Below, piece by piece: positions 1 to 7,337 of a stretch of DNA of 44,362 bases. A program made the position numbers and the translations under genes. Position 1 is the stretch's first letter. The number at the start of each line of letters is the position of its first letter. Where the stretch lies: positions 1 through 44,362 of the forward strand of contig PLYI01000061.1 of NCBI GenBank assembly GCA_003151735.1. Direction: 5' to 3'. Below the pieces are notes generated by a model. It saw nothing but the letters and a program-made list of their open reading frames with translations. It was not told the DNA's origin and searched no databases. The stretch is from Candidatus Bathyarchaeota archaeon (lineage in GTDB: Archaea > Thermoproteota > Bathyarchaeia > Bathyarchaeales > Bathycorpusculaceae).

Positions 1-52
1 GCTTCTTACTGCAAAAAGTCTCAACATCTTCAGTGTAAAAAAATTCACTCAA
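1..52 (-). CDS. partial hypothetical protein at window edge
   Basis: This is an open minus-strand frame starting with TTG whose start overlaps the stop of the small gene at 49-198. It reads MSEFFYTEDVETFCSKK and runs off the left edge. The stop/start overlap suggests translational coupling with its neighbour. Only 17 codons are visible, so no family can be given. Confidence 0.25.
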   Translation of the reverse strand, partial: MSEFFYTEDVETFCSKK

Positions 53-198
53 TGCTTGGCAACCTCCGATTCGACAGCACTTAAAGCCCTCTTTGTAATC
101 TCCTCAAGCTCATGAAAATCAGCATCAAAAGTAAAAGACAAACCAACAAGAAACATCCGCATAGCCATAGCTACAACCTCAAGCTCCTTCTGATCCAA
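49..198 (-). CDS. small hypothetical protein, 49 aa
   Basis: The frame opens with TTG (MDQKELEVVAMAMRMF...) seven bases after a strong Shine-Dalgarno sequence, AGGAGGCG. It ends in EVAKH. The protein looks helical and amphipathic, with no cysteines. It lies just outside the left att repeat of the 15-kb element and on the same strand as the fragment at the edge. It could be a chromosomal gene or part of another accessory element. Function not recognised; the good ribosome-binding site is the main support. Confidence 0.45.
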   Translation of the reverse strand: MDQKELEVVAMAMRMFLVGLSFTFDADFHELEEITKRALSAVESEVAKH

Positions 199-221
199 AC
201 AAAACGCCTCCTAACTACTAT

Positions 222-266
222 AGAAAAAAAGAAAAAGGGAAATGGCGAGTCCCCTGTTCGCCATTT
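222..266 (-). terminator. hairpin plus T-tract terminator (minus strand)
   Basis: AATGGCGA (241-248) pairs with TCGCCATT (258-265). On the minus strand the hairpin is followed by a run rich in T (complement of 222-239). It would stop leftward transcription coming out of the integrase N-terminal remnant at 361. Confidence 0.5.
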
Positions 267-294
267 TAAAAAGTATAAATTAAACTCTGAAGGA

Positions 295-325
295 TGGTAG
301 CCCGGGAGAGATTCGAACTCTCGTC
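295..325 (-). repeat. attL: left att site: duplicated 3' end of tRNA-Gln
   Basis: These 31 bases are identical to 15303-15333. They comprise the T-arm (GAGAG-TTCGAAT-CTCTC), the 3' acceptor strand CCGGGCT, discriminator A and CCA of tRNA-Gln. No 5' half of a tRNA is present here, so this is the displaced original 3' end left behind when the element integrated. Confidence 0.9.
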
Positions 326-361
326 GATAACGTTTTCAGGTTTATTTTCTATTTCAGTCAC
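296..361 (-). pseudogene. int: integrase N-terminal part, int(N), separated by integration
   Basis: A GTG start at 361-359, preceded by the ribosome-binding sequence GAGGATTG, opens the frame MTEIENKPENVI, followed by DESSNLSRAT encoded by the att core. After the core the frame leaves the element and stops at 266-268, so it is only a remnant here. In the circular element the same core continues into the right-end frame at 15302 and downwards, in phase (361 to 325 is 36 bases; 15333 to 15111 is 222 bases). This is the arrangement of SSV-type archaeal integrases, whose attP lies inside int. Confidence 0.85.
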
Positions 362-461
362 TTTTCAATCCTCAATTGGTAGAATCATGGTAATTTGGGA
401 TTAAAAAGGCTTTCTACCGATAAAAAGAAGAAAAGTTCTTTGATATTGTTTATTCTGTCTT

Positions 462-1127
462 TTAAGGTGTGCGTCTTTCACTATTGATAGTTTGCCATAC
501 TTTCATTATTTCTTCTTCCTTTGAGGCGTCCTTTTCGTAGCCATAACAAACGCGCATAGCTTTAGCACCCTGCACTAAAAGCCTGCATGTGCCCGCCAAT
601 GGGTCAAGGATAGTGTCGCCTTGCTTGGTGAAACACTCGATAACAAATTTACATAAGTCATCGTTCCAAGCGTTAAGTTTGCCGCCAGCTCTTTGCGGGT
701 AATCCCAAACGCCGATTCTGTATTTTCTGTTTTTGTTGAATTGTGCTCTTGTTATTTTATTGTCCGGTTTCACAAAAACATAAAAATAGCTAAATGGTGA
801 TTGATAAAAGTTGGAAAGACAGCGTTTCCATATTTTGATGTCTAAGAGTTTGTATTCGGGCAGCAACAAATCAAGCAGCAGTTTGCTACGTGGAAAAACC
901 GCACCGTTATGATAAGAATCAGTTATCTTTGTCAAAAATATGCCAGTGTCTTTGAGTACGCGCTTTGCGCTTTTAACGTAAATATCATTGAAAAGTTGCT
1001 TATAGTTTTCCCAGTTGAAGTCTATATGCAGTGAATCGCCGACAAGTAAATCAATGCTGTTGCTGGCTATTTCTTCATAACCTTCTGATGATTTAAAGTA
1101 AACTTTCAAGTTTGGTTTTTCAAACAT
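462..1127 (-). CDS. putative N4/N6 DNA methyltransferase, atypical motif IV
   Basis: 221 aa. The C-terminal part has a motif-I-like DPLAGTCRLLVQGAKA followed by an acidic YEKD, as in beta-class N4-cytosine/N6-adenine methyltransferases, where the catalytic motif precedes the SAM-binding motif. The place where (D/N/S)PP(Y/F) is expected (SIDLLVGDSLHIDF, residues 23-36) has no PPY. It therefore either acts on an unusual substrate or has lost catalysis. ATG follows AAGGAG with good spacing. It is the first full gene inside the left end, next to the PD-(D/E)xK gene at 1938, so a modification role is possible. Fold call fairly safe; activity uncertain. Confidence 0.6.
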   Translation of the reverse strand: MFEKPNLKVYFKSSEGYEEIASNSIDLLVGDSLHIDFNWENYKQLFNDIYVKSAKRVLKDTGIFLTKITDSYHNGAVFPRSKLLLDLLLPEYKLLDIKIWKRCLSNFYQSPFSYFYVFVKPDNKITRAQFNKNRKYRIGVWDYPQRAGGKLNAWNDDLCKFVIECFTKQGDTILDPLAGTCRLLVQGAKAMRVCYGYEKDASKEEEIMKVWQTINSERRTP

Positions 1128-1224
1128 CGCAAAAACTCCTTACGCTATTGCTATAATATCAGTGTTTAATCTAAGTACGGCGCGTGGGCTCTGGGTTTTT
1201 CATTTTTTCTTCTCAGTTCTACTT

Positions 1225-1248
1225 TCTACGCTATTCAGATTTAAGATT
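1225..1248. repeat. promoter-type repeat copy 1 (CTACGCTAT motif)
   Basis: CTACGCTAT, one base, then CAGATTTAAG recurs at 1864-1887 with two substitutions. The TTTAAGA part resembles a TATA box and the GC-rich part could be an operator. This copy sits between two minus-strand genes with no obvious gene to drive. Confidence 0.45.
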
Positions 1249-1322
1249 TATCATAAAAGGAAAATAGTGGAGAAACTTTGCTGAATTAATTAAAATGATT
1301 CATTGAGAAAATTTCATTGAAA

Positions 1323-1769
1323 TCAAAACTCGCCTTCCTCTGGTTGGTCAAAAACTTGTAATTCTATTCCAATTGCTAAAGCTAAAACCTCAAGAAAAGT
1401 AAATATAATTATTAATGTTCCCCCAAGAACAGCTTCAAAAGATATCTCTAAAGTACTATAAACCATTTGAATTAACCCGCCAATTAAAATTAAGACACCT
1501 ATAGTTGTTGTTACACCAATTACAATTAAACGGGGTCGCATCGTTTTTAGATATTCAGGATTACCTTCTGTCGAACGGTTAAGCCAAAAACTGATTGATG
1601 CAACCAATAAACTTGAAAGTGTGGCTAACCCCGCAATCACATTTGGAATATACTGTTCTTGTTTTGGACTATTATCCCATAATAAAACTACAAGTGCTAT
1701 AACAAACCCAAGTAATATCAAAAGTTCAATACAGCAAAAATTGAATGTAATTTTTTTTTTATCAAGCAA
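1323..1769 (-). CDS. four-helix membrane protein with a disturbed 5' end
   Basis: 148 aa with about four hydrophobic segments (near residues 13-30, 42-62, 81-105 and 113-135) and an acidic C-terminus. Family not recognised. The present frame starts at TTG 1769. A 32-bp tandem duplication at 1734-1798 lies exactly over the start. Removing one 32-bp copy would place an ATG at 1804 in frame (MPLIKKKITFNF...), giving a more normal start. The original gene was probably longer by a few residues and has been disturbed recently. Confidence 0.55.
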   Translation of the reverse strand: MLDKKKITFNFCCIELLILLGFVIALVVLLWDNSPKQEQYIPNVIAGLATLSSLLVASISFWLNRSTEGNPEYLKTMRPRLIVIGVTTTIGVLILIGGLIQMVYSTLEISFEAVLGGTLIIIFTFLEVLALAIGIELQVFDQPEEGEF

Positions 1770-1798
1770 AAATTGAATGTAATTTTCTTTTTTATCAA
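1734..1798. repeat. 32/33-bp tandem duplication
   Basis: Two adjacent units, 1734-1765 and 1766-1798, each read GCAAAAATTGAATGTAA, then a T-run, then ATCAA. They differ by one base in length and one C in the T-run. The unit is not a multiple of three, so it shifts the frame of the membrane protein gene that starts here. Confidence 0.85.
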
Positions 1799-1863
1799 AG
1801 GCATTGAATAGCCACCTTCTTGAGTAAAATTGATGTTGATTTCACTTTAAAGTGTTTGTTCTA

Positions 1864-1887
1864 TCTACGCTATGCAGATTTAAGACT
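1864..1887 (+). promoter_or_regulatory. promoter-type repeat copy 2 upstream of nuclease gene
   Basis: This is the second copy of the CTACGCTAT...CAGATTTAAG repeat, about 50-70 bases upstream of the ATG at 1938. The GATTTAAGAC part could serve as TATA box with CTACGCTAT as an upstream site. A related CTACGCTATTTTTAAATT occurs on the minus strand at about 8240-8260, before the nuclease gene at 7338-8189. Confidence 0.4.
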
Positions 1888-1937
1888 TGTTACATTTTGA
1901 ATAAATCTTTAAGCTGAAACAACATTATGCTAAATAG

Positions 1938-2777
1938 ATGGGTATGTCAGAAACCAAAGAACCACTTGAGAGCGATGTTAAAAAGGAAATAGAAAAAACT
2001 GGATTGCCAACAGAAATTAGGGCTACAGAAGCGTTGAATAATGAAGGCTGGATGGTTTTTAATGAATATCCATACTTAGACATAGATGAGAATAAAATTA
2101 GAACGTTAGATATTGTGGCAAACAAAAGCTTTATGCGCATAAATAACAACCAAGAAAAGGAATTTGATTTTGAATATACTTTATATATTGAATGTAAAAA
2201 GGCAAGTAAACACTCATGGGTCTTTTTTACTCAAGCCTCGCCTCTTCCGTTTATATGGTTGAGCATTGACCAACTTGCCTATGCTGTTACTAAGGGAACA
2301 TTCAACAGGACTATAGAAGTCCTCGAAGAGTCGAATAAGGAATTAACTGTTGAAGTAACAGGTATGAGCGTTTTTAGCAGAATACCTGTACAGCTTGAAT
2401 CTCTTAGCTATAAAATAGCTCTATCTCAACAATCAGTTTTTAATAACAAAGGTGCAAGGGATGATTTTTATGAAGCGTTAATGCAAGTTTTGAAAACCCT
2501 TTCCGATAAAGAGAGAAATGTTGAAAGTGGTAAAGATTCTAAAATAAGAGTGAAAGATAGGATAGTACCTATCATTATTTTCGATGGCTTTCTGTTTGAG
2601 TGCTTTTTTGAGAAAGAAAACTTGAAAATATCTAAGATTGACTATACCAGATATTTAGCTCATGGATTGCCGAACCAAAGATTACCTGCTCTTATTGATG
2701 TAATGACTGCCGATTACTTTCCTACTTACCTAAAAAAATTAAATGAAGAATTAGTTAGTAAAAAAGAACAAAAATAA
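1938..2777 (+). CDS. PD-(D/E)xK-type nuclease-like protein
   Basis: 279 aa. Residues 25-90 show the pattern of a restriction-endonuclease-like core: a leading helix ending GWMVFNEYPYLD, then RTLDIVA (D58) and a strand carrying YIECKKAS (E85-x-K87). These match the D...ExK catalytic residues of Mrr/McrB-type and transposon-encoded nucleases. The rest, with a TP-independent alpha/beta look, is unassigned. It is alone on the plus strand between minus genes. It could be a restriction enzyme or an element-maintenance nuclease. The catalytic pattern is seen; the target is unknown. Confidence 0.6.
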   Translation: MGMSETKEPLESDVKKEIEKTGLPTEIRATEALNNEGWMVFNEYPYLDIDENKIRTLDIVANKSFMRINNNQEKEFDFEYTLYIECKKASKHSWVFFTQASPLPFIWLSIDQLAYAVTKGTFNRTIEVLEESNKELTVEVTGMSVFSRIPVQLESLSYKIALSQQSVFNNKGARDDFYEALMQVLKTLSDKERNVESGKDSKIRVKDRIVPIIIFDGFLFECFFEKENLKISKIDYTRYLAHGLPNQRLPALIDVMTADYFPTYLKKLNEELVSKKEQK

Positions 2778-2912
2778 AAGAATCAAAGGTTTAACTTTCG
2801 TTAATATGCCTTAATTGCTCATTGAGAGAAACTTGGATAAAAAAATTGATGTTACCGAGAACAAAAATACTCGGTGAAAGAGATTAATGAAACTTTAGCT
2901 AAATAGCGTTCC

Positions 2913-3101
2913 TTAGACTCTTACTTTTCCTATTTTCCCTTTAACGTAAGTTTCTGCTTTAGCAACAATCTCTTTCTCTGCTTGTAACTGACAATTCTTC
3001 ACGAGCGATTTATTTTTTTCTAAGTGCTGAGGGTTCACGCTGGTTGACCACGTCAAGTGCCACTCAGGTTTCACTTGCCTCTGCTTCTTTCTCAGCGTCA
3101 T
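2913..3101 (-). CDS. small basic hypothetical protein, 62 aa
   Basis: The frame MTLRKKQRQVKPEW... ends in GKIGKVRV and is rich in Lys and Arg. It overlaps the end of the wHTH gene (3064-3363) by 38 bases in another frame, as in a coupled operon. There is no clear ribosome-binding site at its ATG. It may be a DNA-binding accessory protein, or a remnant of a longer frameshifted wHTH gene. Confidence 0.35.
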   Translation of the reverse strand: MTLRKKQRQVKPEWHLTWSTSVNPQHLEKNKSLVKNCQLQAEKEIVAKAETYVKGKIGKVRV

Positions 3102-3363
3102 GATAGCTTTCACGTGCAACCACCTTCACTCTTTTCACTCTTCGTCCCATTGGAAACTCTTCTTCAACAACTTTCTTTCCCTTCTTAGTTAAAGAATAGA
3201 TGTATCCTTTCATCCCGTCAGGCTTGTTCGTAAGAAAGCGGTCTTTTTCAAGTTCCTTTAGATGATGAGCCAAGGTGCTCTTAGCCATTAAATTTTGTCC
3301 ATCAATTTCCGTGAAATGCGCTCCATGTTTTAAAATAAAACGAATGAAATATAGTATCTCCAA
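3064..3363 (-). CDS. winged-helix regulator (ArsR/MarR-like)
   Basis: 99 aa starting at TTG (MEILYFIRFILKHG...). The helix-turn-helix is visible as NLMAKSTLAHHLKELEKDRFL, followed by a wing GYIYSLTKKGKKVVEEE. The C-terminus is basic (GRRVKRVKVV). The frame stays open about 15 codons upstream without ATG or GTG, so the true start is uncertain. It is transcribed away from the 3562-5717 plus-strand genes, and is a candidate regulator of the replication-type operon across the spacer 3364-3561. Confidence 0.6.
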   Translation of the reverse strand: MEILYFIRFILKHGAHFTEIDGQNLMAKSTLAHHLKELEKDRFLTNKPDGMKGYIYSLTKKGKKVVEEEFPMGRRVKRVKVVARESYHDAEKEAEASET

Positions 3364-3481
3364 GTCTTTTTTACTAATAACTGAAATTTGTCTCAGTCCT
3401 CTATTTGATAATTCATTTTCTCGCTAATAATCGTACCGAGGTTCGATTTTTTGGACCATTTTTCGGAAATAACAGATTGCA

Positions 3482-3492
3482 CAGTATATACG
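3482..3492 (+). promoter_or_regulatory. TATA box for the 3562-5717 operon
   Basis: CAGTATATACG lies about 75 bases before the ATG at 3562. Transcription would begin near 3510, which rules out an alternative ATG at 3502 and leaves a short leader containing GAGGTGA. Confidence 0.45.
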
Positions 3493-3561
3493 TAGTCAAA
3501 AATGAGTTCGGCTCCGTTTTCTCTTAAACGGGCAAACAAAGTCCGAAGAGGTGATTCAAGA

Positions 3562-3777
3562 ATGGATAATGGAATAAGGAAGCGCGGGACGAGCATTGTA
3601 TTGGTTCGCAATGGAAATGTTAACCCTAATCCCGTGGACTACATAGACGGGTGCTTTGACCCTAAAATAGCGAAACTACAACAGCAAATCAAAAAACTAC
3701 ATGCTGAAAAGAAAGCCGCTCTGAATAATTTTGTACTTGGTCAGATGCAGGACTCTTTATGGTCAACGAACGAATGA
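3562..3777 (+). CDS. small hypothetical protein with C-terminal helix
   Basis: 71 aa. The start ATG at 3562 is six bases after GAGGTGA. An in-frame ATG at 3502 is possible but lies too close to the TATA box. The N-terminal half is basic (DNGIRKRGTSIVLVRNG), and the C-terminal half is a likely coiled coil (KIAKLQQQIKKLHAEKK). It is the first gene of a plus-strand series leading to the replication-type protein. Function not recognised. Confidence 0.5.
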   Translation: MDNGIRKRGTSIVLVRNGNVNPNPVDYIDGCFDPKIAKLQQQIKKLHAEKKAALNNFVLGQMQDSLWSTNE

Positions 3778-3884
3778 TGAACTTCTGAAGAAAAGAATTA
3801 AACACAGATTATATGAGGGCGATTTAGGAGGCCCCACCCACTCGTTTTTAAAACGAAAAAATCAAGCAAAGGAGAAATAAAAAT

Positions 3885-4088
3885 ATGGATAAAATAAAAA
3901 TCAACGCCGGCTTCATTGTCCAACTGGATGAAGATGACTGGCGAGAACTCGAAAATATCGTAAGAGATAAAGTGAAACGGCTAATCTTTGTTAAGAAATG
4001 CCCAATCACTGTTAAACTCGAAATTAAAGAGAATTTTCCGACAAGGAAGGGAGAAAATGGTAGACTTAGCAACAGCGAACCCAATTGA
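3885..4088 (+). CDS. small hypothetical protein, 67 aa
   Basis: MDKIKINAGFIVQLDEDDWRE... follows GGAGAAA. Its end overlaps the start of the next gene (ATG 4057) by about 30 bases in another frame. The acidic-basic alternation and a DEDDW motif are visible but match no family I know. The overlap suggests it is made together with the downstream replication-type protein. Confidence 0.5.
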   Translation: MDKIKINAGFIVQLDEDDWRELENIVRDKVKRLIFVKKCPITVKLEIKENFPTRKGENGRLSNSEPN

Positions 4089-5286
4089 ATTAGCTCAAGA
4101 AATCGGCAAACAATTATTCGGAGAAGTCGGTAAAAGAGCATACGAAGAGCTTGAATTATGTTTTGCAAGCAAATTGGGCTCAAAACATTTTCCTGATACA
4201 AAAATGAGAGCGTTCATTAATCTAAACTTCTACTGGGACAAAAGCTACTATAAAAATACGCTAATTGATGATTTCAACGAGTGTCTACCCGCAGAATTTA
4301 CTCACAGAAAAATCACCAGTGCCACCGCAGAAACAATGTTTGGTAGTTTAACTCAAAATGGAGAAAATCTTGTTCCACCTCTCTTTTGGGGTTATGAAAT
4401 GAGCAATCTACCAGAGCTTCGAGCATTTCTCGGCACCAAAGACTTAGAGGACAAAAGCAATACATTCAACGAAATCTTGGAAGGCAGTGAAGTTACTCGT
4501 GACCTTCTAAAGTTTGGCAATGCTACCGAAGAATTGATTGCAAAATACGCAGGCATAACAGGAGACGTTCAGTTTGATGGTAGAACCCTTCGTTATACAC
4601 CCAACACTTGTTTCGTTATTGGTACCCGACCATTAGATAATAAAACCTATACATACCTTGACCAGTCAGGTTTCTGGAGCAGATTTCACACAATTCAAAT
4701 TAGAATTACGGATTCTATGGCTACAGATTGTTTCACTGGTTCATTTAAGCCAAATAACCCATCAACTGTTAAAGAAATGAAAGATAGATTAGCATTCGCT
4801 AACAAGAGACTATTAGACAGTAGAAAGGAAATTGTAAACCGCCTTGACTATTCAGATGTATTGTTGCCAGCTTTGCAATCAGCTGATAAATTAATTGAAC
4901 AAAAAGCTGAATCGCTCCAAGTTAGTAAAGCTGAATTAATAAACAACCGCTTAAAAGGTGACATTGCAAGGGAAGTTAACGCTTGCAGGATTCTGACGGG
5001 AGCATCTAACACACAACTCTTAGCATGGATATCTGGTAGATTACAGCATTTCTTTGACTTTAATTTCAATCCAATTATTGCAAAAGAAGTTACAACCAAA
5101 ATTTCGCCTTTTACAATTGCTTTCGGAGAGATACTCAAATTTACTGATGGAGTAGAGAAAACAAGGGAAGATATTGTCGCCGAATTAGAAAATCAGGGAA
5201 TTGCAAGAGCTACAACTGACAGAGTTCTGAAAAAAATTAGAGATGATAAACTAAACAAGGGAAGTTATGGAGTCTATAAGACTTAA
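4057..5286 (+). CDS. replication-type protein, AAA+/MCM-like without Walker A
   Basis: 409 aa from ATG 4057, which follows AAGGGAGAAA; an upstream in-frame start at 3988 lies inside the previous gene. The middle region (about residues 50-240) has the order of an AAA+ helicase: a P-loop position occupied by YWDKSYYKNTLIDDF, a conserved PPLFWGYEMSNLPELRAFLG stretch, a sensor-like TCFVIGTRPL, and an arginine-finger-like GFWSRFH. No GxxGxGK(S/T) is present. The C-terminal 55 residues look like a winged helix (TREDIVAELENQGIARATTDRVLKKI). By size and place it is the best candidate for replication initiator or helicase of the element. The family link is inference. Confidence 0.4.
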   Translation: MVDLATANPIELAQEIGKQLFGEVGKRAYEELELCFASKLGSKHFPDTKMRAFINLNFYWDKSYYKNTLIDDFNECLPAEFTHRKITSATAETMFGSLTQNGENLVPPLFWGYEMSNLPELRAFLGTKDLEDKSNTFNEILEGSEVTRDLLKFGNATEELIAKYAGITGDVQFDGRTLRYTPNTCFVIGTRPLDNKTYTYLDQSGFWSRFHTIQIRITDSMATDCFTGSFKPNNPSTVKEMKDRLAFANKRLLDSRKEIVNRLDYSDVLLPALQSADKLIEQKAESLQVSKAELINNRLKGDIAREVNACRILTGASNTQLLAWISGRLQHFFDFNFNPIIAKEVTTKISPFTIAFGEILKFTDGVEKTREDIVAELENQGIARATTDRVLKKIRDDKLNKGSYGVYKT

Positions 5287-5405
5287 CTTTCTCACATTCT
5301 CTTTCTCATTTCTCTCTTTTTTGAGAAAGTTTACTTTTCTCAATATATTATTAGCTGAGAAAGTGAGAAACTGAGAATCTGTTGAAGTTTAGGCTTAGGA
5401 GTTCG

Positions 5406-5717
5406 TTGGTAGAACCAACAAATCTCTCTAAGCGTCACTTTTTTAAAAAAATCAGAGGTGAAAAACGTTTGAAACGCCAAAAAAACTGTAAAATTTGTTC
5501 CGCTCCAGAATGGCTTGCTGAAGCATTTACATATAGATATCATGTGGAACATCTATCTTATGTAGAACTAATTGAAATCTACGAACCGTATGGTTTACAT
5601 CTCAATATTTATAATTGCAGTGTCCACATACATCGTCATCTTGAGCAGAAAGATTTCATCGAAGCTGAGCAAAAGCAAGAGCGCTGGCAGCAGTGCAAAG
5701 CGCAAAAAGCAGATTGA
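5406..5717 (+). CDS. small Cys/His protein, possible HTH
   Basis: 103 aa from TTG 5406, four bases after TAGGAG; an in-frame TTG at 5382 is less well placed. A CKIC pair is followed by a helical segment and several histidines (HVEHL, HIHRHL), consistent with a zinc-stabilised small DNA-binding fold. The end is rich in Gln, Lys and Trp. It lies last in the plus-strand series after the replication-type gene. Function not recognised. Confidence 0.45.
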   Translation: MVEPTNLSKRHFFKKIRGEKRLKRQKNCKICSAPEWLAEAFTYRYHVEHLSYVELIEIYEPYGLHLNIYNCSVHIHRHLEQKDFIEAEQKQERWQQCKAQKAD

Positions 5718-5992
5718 TGAAAATTTGCTGAGTCTCTACCTATAAACTCCCACAAATTGATGCTTTAAGCTCCTAAGCAGTTTTAAAAAACCAAATAATT
5801 CTCTTTCCAAGATTTTTCCTGTTAGACTTTTGAGCCCAGTGAAAAGCGATACCCCCACGTCTTAGCAATCTGCTTTGCTCTACCAAGGAGCGTTGGTCTA
5901 CCCACTTCAATCGTCATATGGAAATGTAGGATATTAGGGAAGTTGAAGTACTGAAAGCTGAGTATGAACCCGATTAACCTTCAGTTAGTATT
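5718..5992. other. 275-base spacer with two short open fragments
   Basis: On the plus strand, 5770-5865 encodes a 31-residue peptide (LLSSFKKPNNSLSKIFP...) that resembles the start of the frame at 7006. On the minus strand, 5822-5980 is open for about 50 codons and contains GRPTLLGRAKQIAKTWG with an ATG at 5917. Neither has a convincing ribosome-binding site. They look like gene remnants. Confidence 0.35.
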
Positions 5993-6916
5993 TCAACTGT
6001 TTGCGGAGGTCACGATTGTATTTAGTTCTTCAGTTTCCGGTTCAGTCAGTGTTCTTGGAAGAGTGTCTTTTATTCTAACCATATCTCCTTTGTCTGAATA
6101 GAGAATCCCAAAAAGTAAGCCGAAAACGCTAACGATGATACTTAATGCTAATATTTGTATAACATAAAGTTGGAAATTATTCCGAGGCAGTTGATTTACC
6201 ACTAATAATAAGACACTTAATGCTACCATTACACCCATAAAGAAATTGAAAACGGATTTGTTTTCTAAAGGTTCCACATGAATGCAATCTTGATATTTTT
6301 CTAATGGCGACAATTTTTTTATTCTTTTTTCTTGGATTGTTATCGGTGATAGGAGAAAGACAGTTACAATCATAAATAAGATAAAGGTGATTAAATTAAA
6401 TTGCAACCCCGAAACAAAAATGAAAAGGGAGATTCCCAGAAGAACAGACGAAATAGTCGTCCGATTCAAAATTCTCTTAGTTACCACGCCGTAATCTAAT
6501 CCAAAGCTAATGTATACTTTGGGTGTTATTTTTATCATACCAATTAGGTATATTATTATAAAAGATAATTCTGCAATCACTGAAAGCGGGGTCTCAAAAG
6601 TAGCATAGTTTGGAAATCTACTGGTTAAATAGCCCTCACTAAACTTTATGGCAGCCAATGGTGCATAAATCGCCAAGCCAACTAATACAAAATTCCAACC
6701 TCTCATCCTATTTGTAAACGAGTCGCAAAACACCGCTCCGTTCAAATATCCGATGAAGAGACCTACAGCGATTATAACGAAAATTGGTAAATAAGGGTCA
6801 ACGGGTACTCTCAGAAATGAGATAAAAATTGTAAAGCCAAGACCAGAGAGCGAAGCTACCCATAGGAAAAATGAATCAAGTTTGTTAATTCTCATAGGAT
6901 AATCTGGTGTACTCAT
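5993..6916 (-). CDS. multi-pass membrane protein
   Basis: 307 aa with about eight hydrophobic segments in two sets (roughly residues 13-33, 42-62, 75-92, 113-130, then 150-200 and 222-270) separated by a charged loop (QEKRIKKLSPLEKYQD). Both ends are hydrophilic, and the C-terminus is rich in Thr and Glu. No transporter motif is recognisable. It is flanked by remnants on both sides and has no operon partner. Function unknown. Confidence 0.6.
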   Translation of the reverse strand: MSTPDYPMRINKLDSFFLWVASLSGLGFTIFISFLRVPVDPYLPIFVIIAVGLFIGYLNGAVFCDSFTNRMRGWNFVLVGLAIYAPLAAIKFSEGYLTSRFPNYATFETPLSVIAELSFIIIYLIGMIKITPKVYISFGLDYGVVTKRILNRTTISSVLLGISLFIFVSGLQFNLITFILFMIVTVFLLSPITIQEKRIKKLSPLEKYQDCIHVEPLENKSVFNFFMGVMVALSVLLLVVNQLPRNNFQLYVIQILALSIIVSVFGLLFGILYSDKGDMVRIKDTLPRTLTEPETEELNTIVTSANS

Positions 6917-7005
6917 TGATGATTCCTATATTACCAAGCTATTGAATACAACAAGAGATTAACCTGTATTTCGATTTTTTGGTTGTCACAATCATCCCTT
7001 AAGCG

Positions 7006-7251
7006 TTGTTTCAACTCCTAAATAGCCTGAAAAAACCAAAAAGCTCTGGTTCCAATATATTCCCTTTACAGCTTTTTTGGCTGGGGGGTTTGATACTGGC
7101 CACGTCTGAGCAAGTAGCTTCGTCTTCAAATACTACAAACAATTGGGGCTTTCCAATAGTTTACATCAACTTTACTTTGCTAAAACACCCACTTAGAACA
7201 AAAGTACGCTTGATTATAATCCTAAAAATACAAGCAACAAGTGAGTATTAG
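7006..7251 (+). CDS. doubtful 81-aa ORF with one hydrophobic segment
   Basis: The TTG-started frame LLNSLKKPKSSGSNIFPLQLFWLGGLILATS shares a pattern with the fragment at 5770-5865. It has one possible membrane segment. No ribosome-binding site is seen. It may be a remnant of a duplicated gene. Low confidence as a real gene. Confidence 0.2.
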   Translation: MFQLLNSLKKPKSSGSNIFPLQLFWLGGLILATSEQVASSSNTTNNWGFPIVYINFTLLKHPLRTKVRLIIILKIQATSEY

Positions 7252-7337
7252 TATTCATAGTGTCTCTGACTGAAAAGGCGAGATTTGATAAAAATAAGCT
7301 TGTAGTATCCCTAATTAATTAAAACGAGCCCAAAAAA

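Noticed and set aside
112..300. 62-aa plus-strand frame near the left edge
   Set aside because: It overlaps the better-supported minus gene at 49-198, the terminator hairpin and the att core, and has no ribosome-binding site.
295..340. A complete tRNA gene at the left end
   Set aside because: Only the T-arm and 3' acceptor are present; the sequence after 325 does not form D- or anticodon arms.
1925..2149. 74-aa minus-strand frame
   Set aside because: It is the reverse shadow of the PD-(D/E)xK gene at 1938-2777.
3393..3611. 72-aa minus-strand frame
   Set aside because: Overlaps the start of the 3562 gene and its TATA box; composition is shadow-like.
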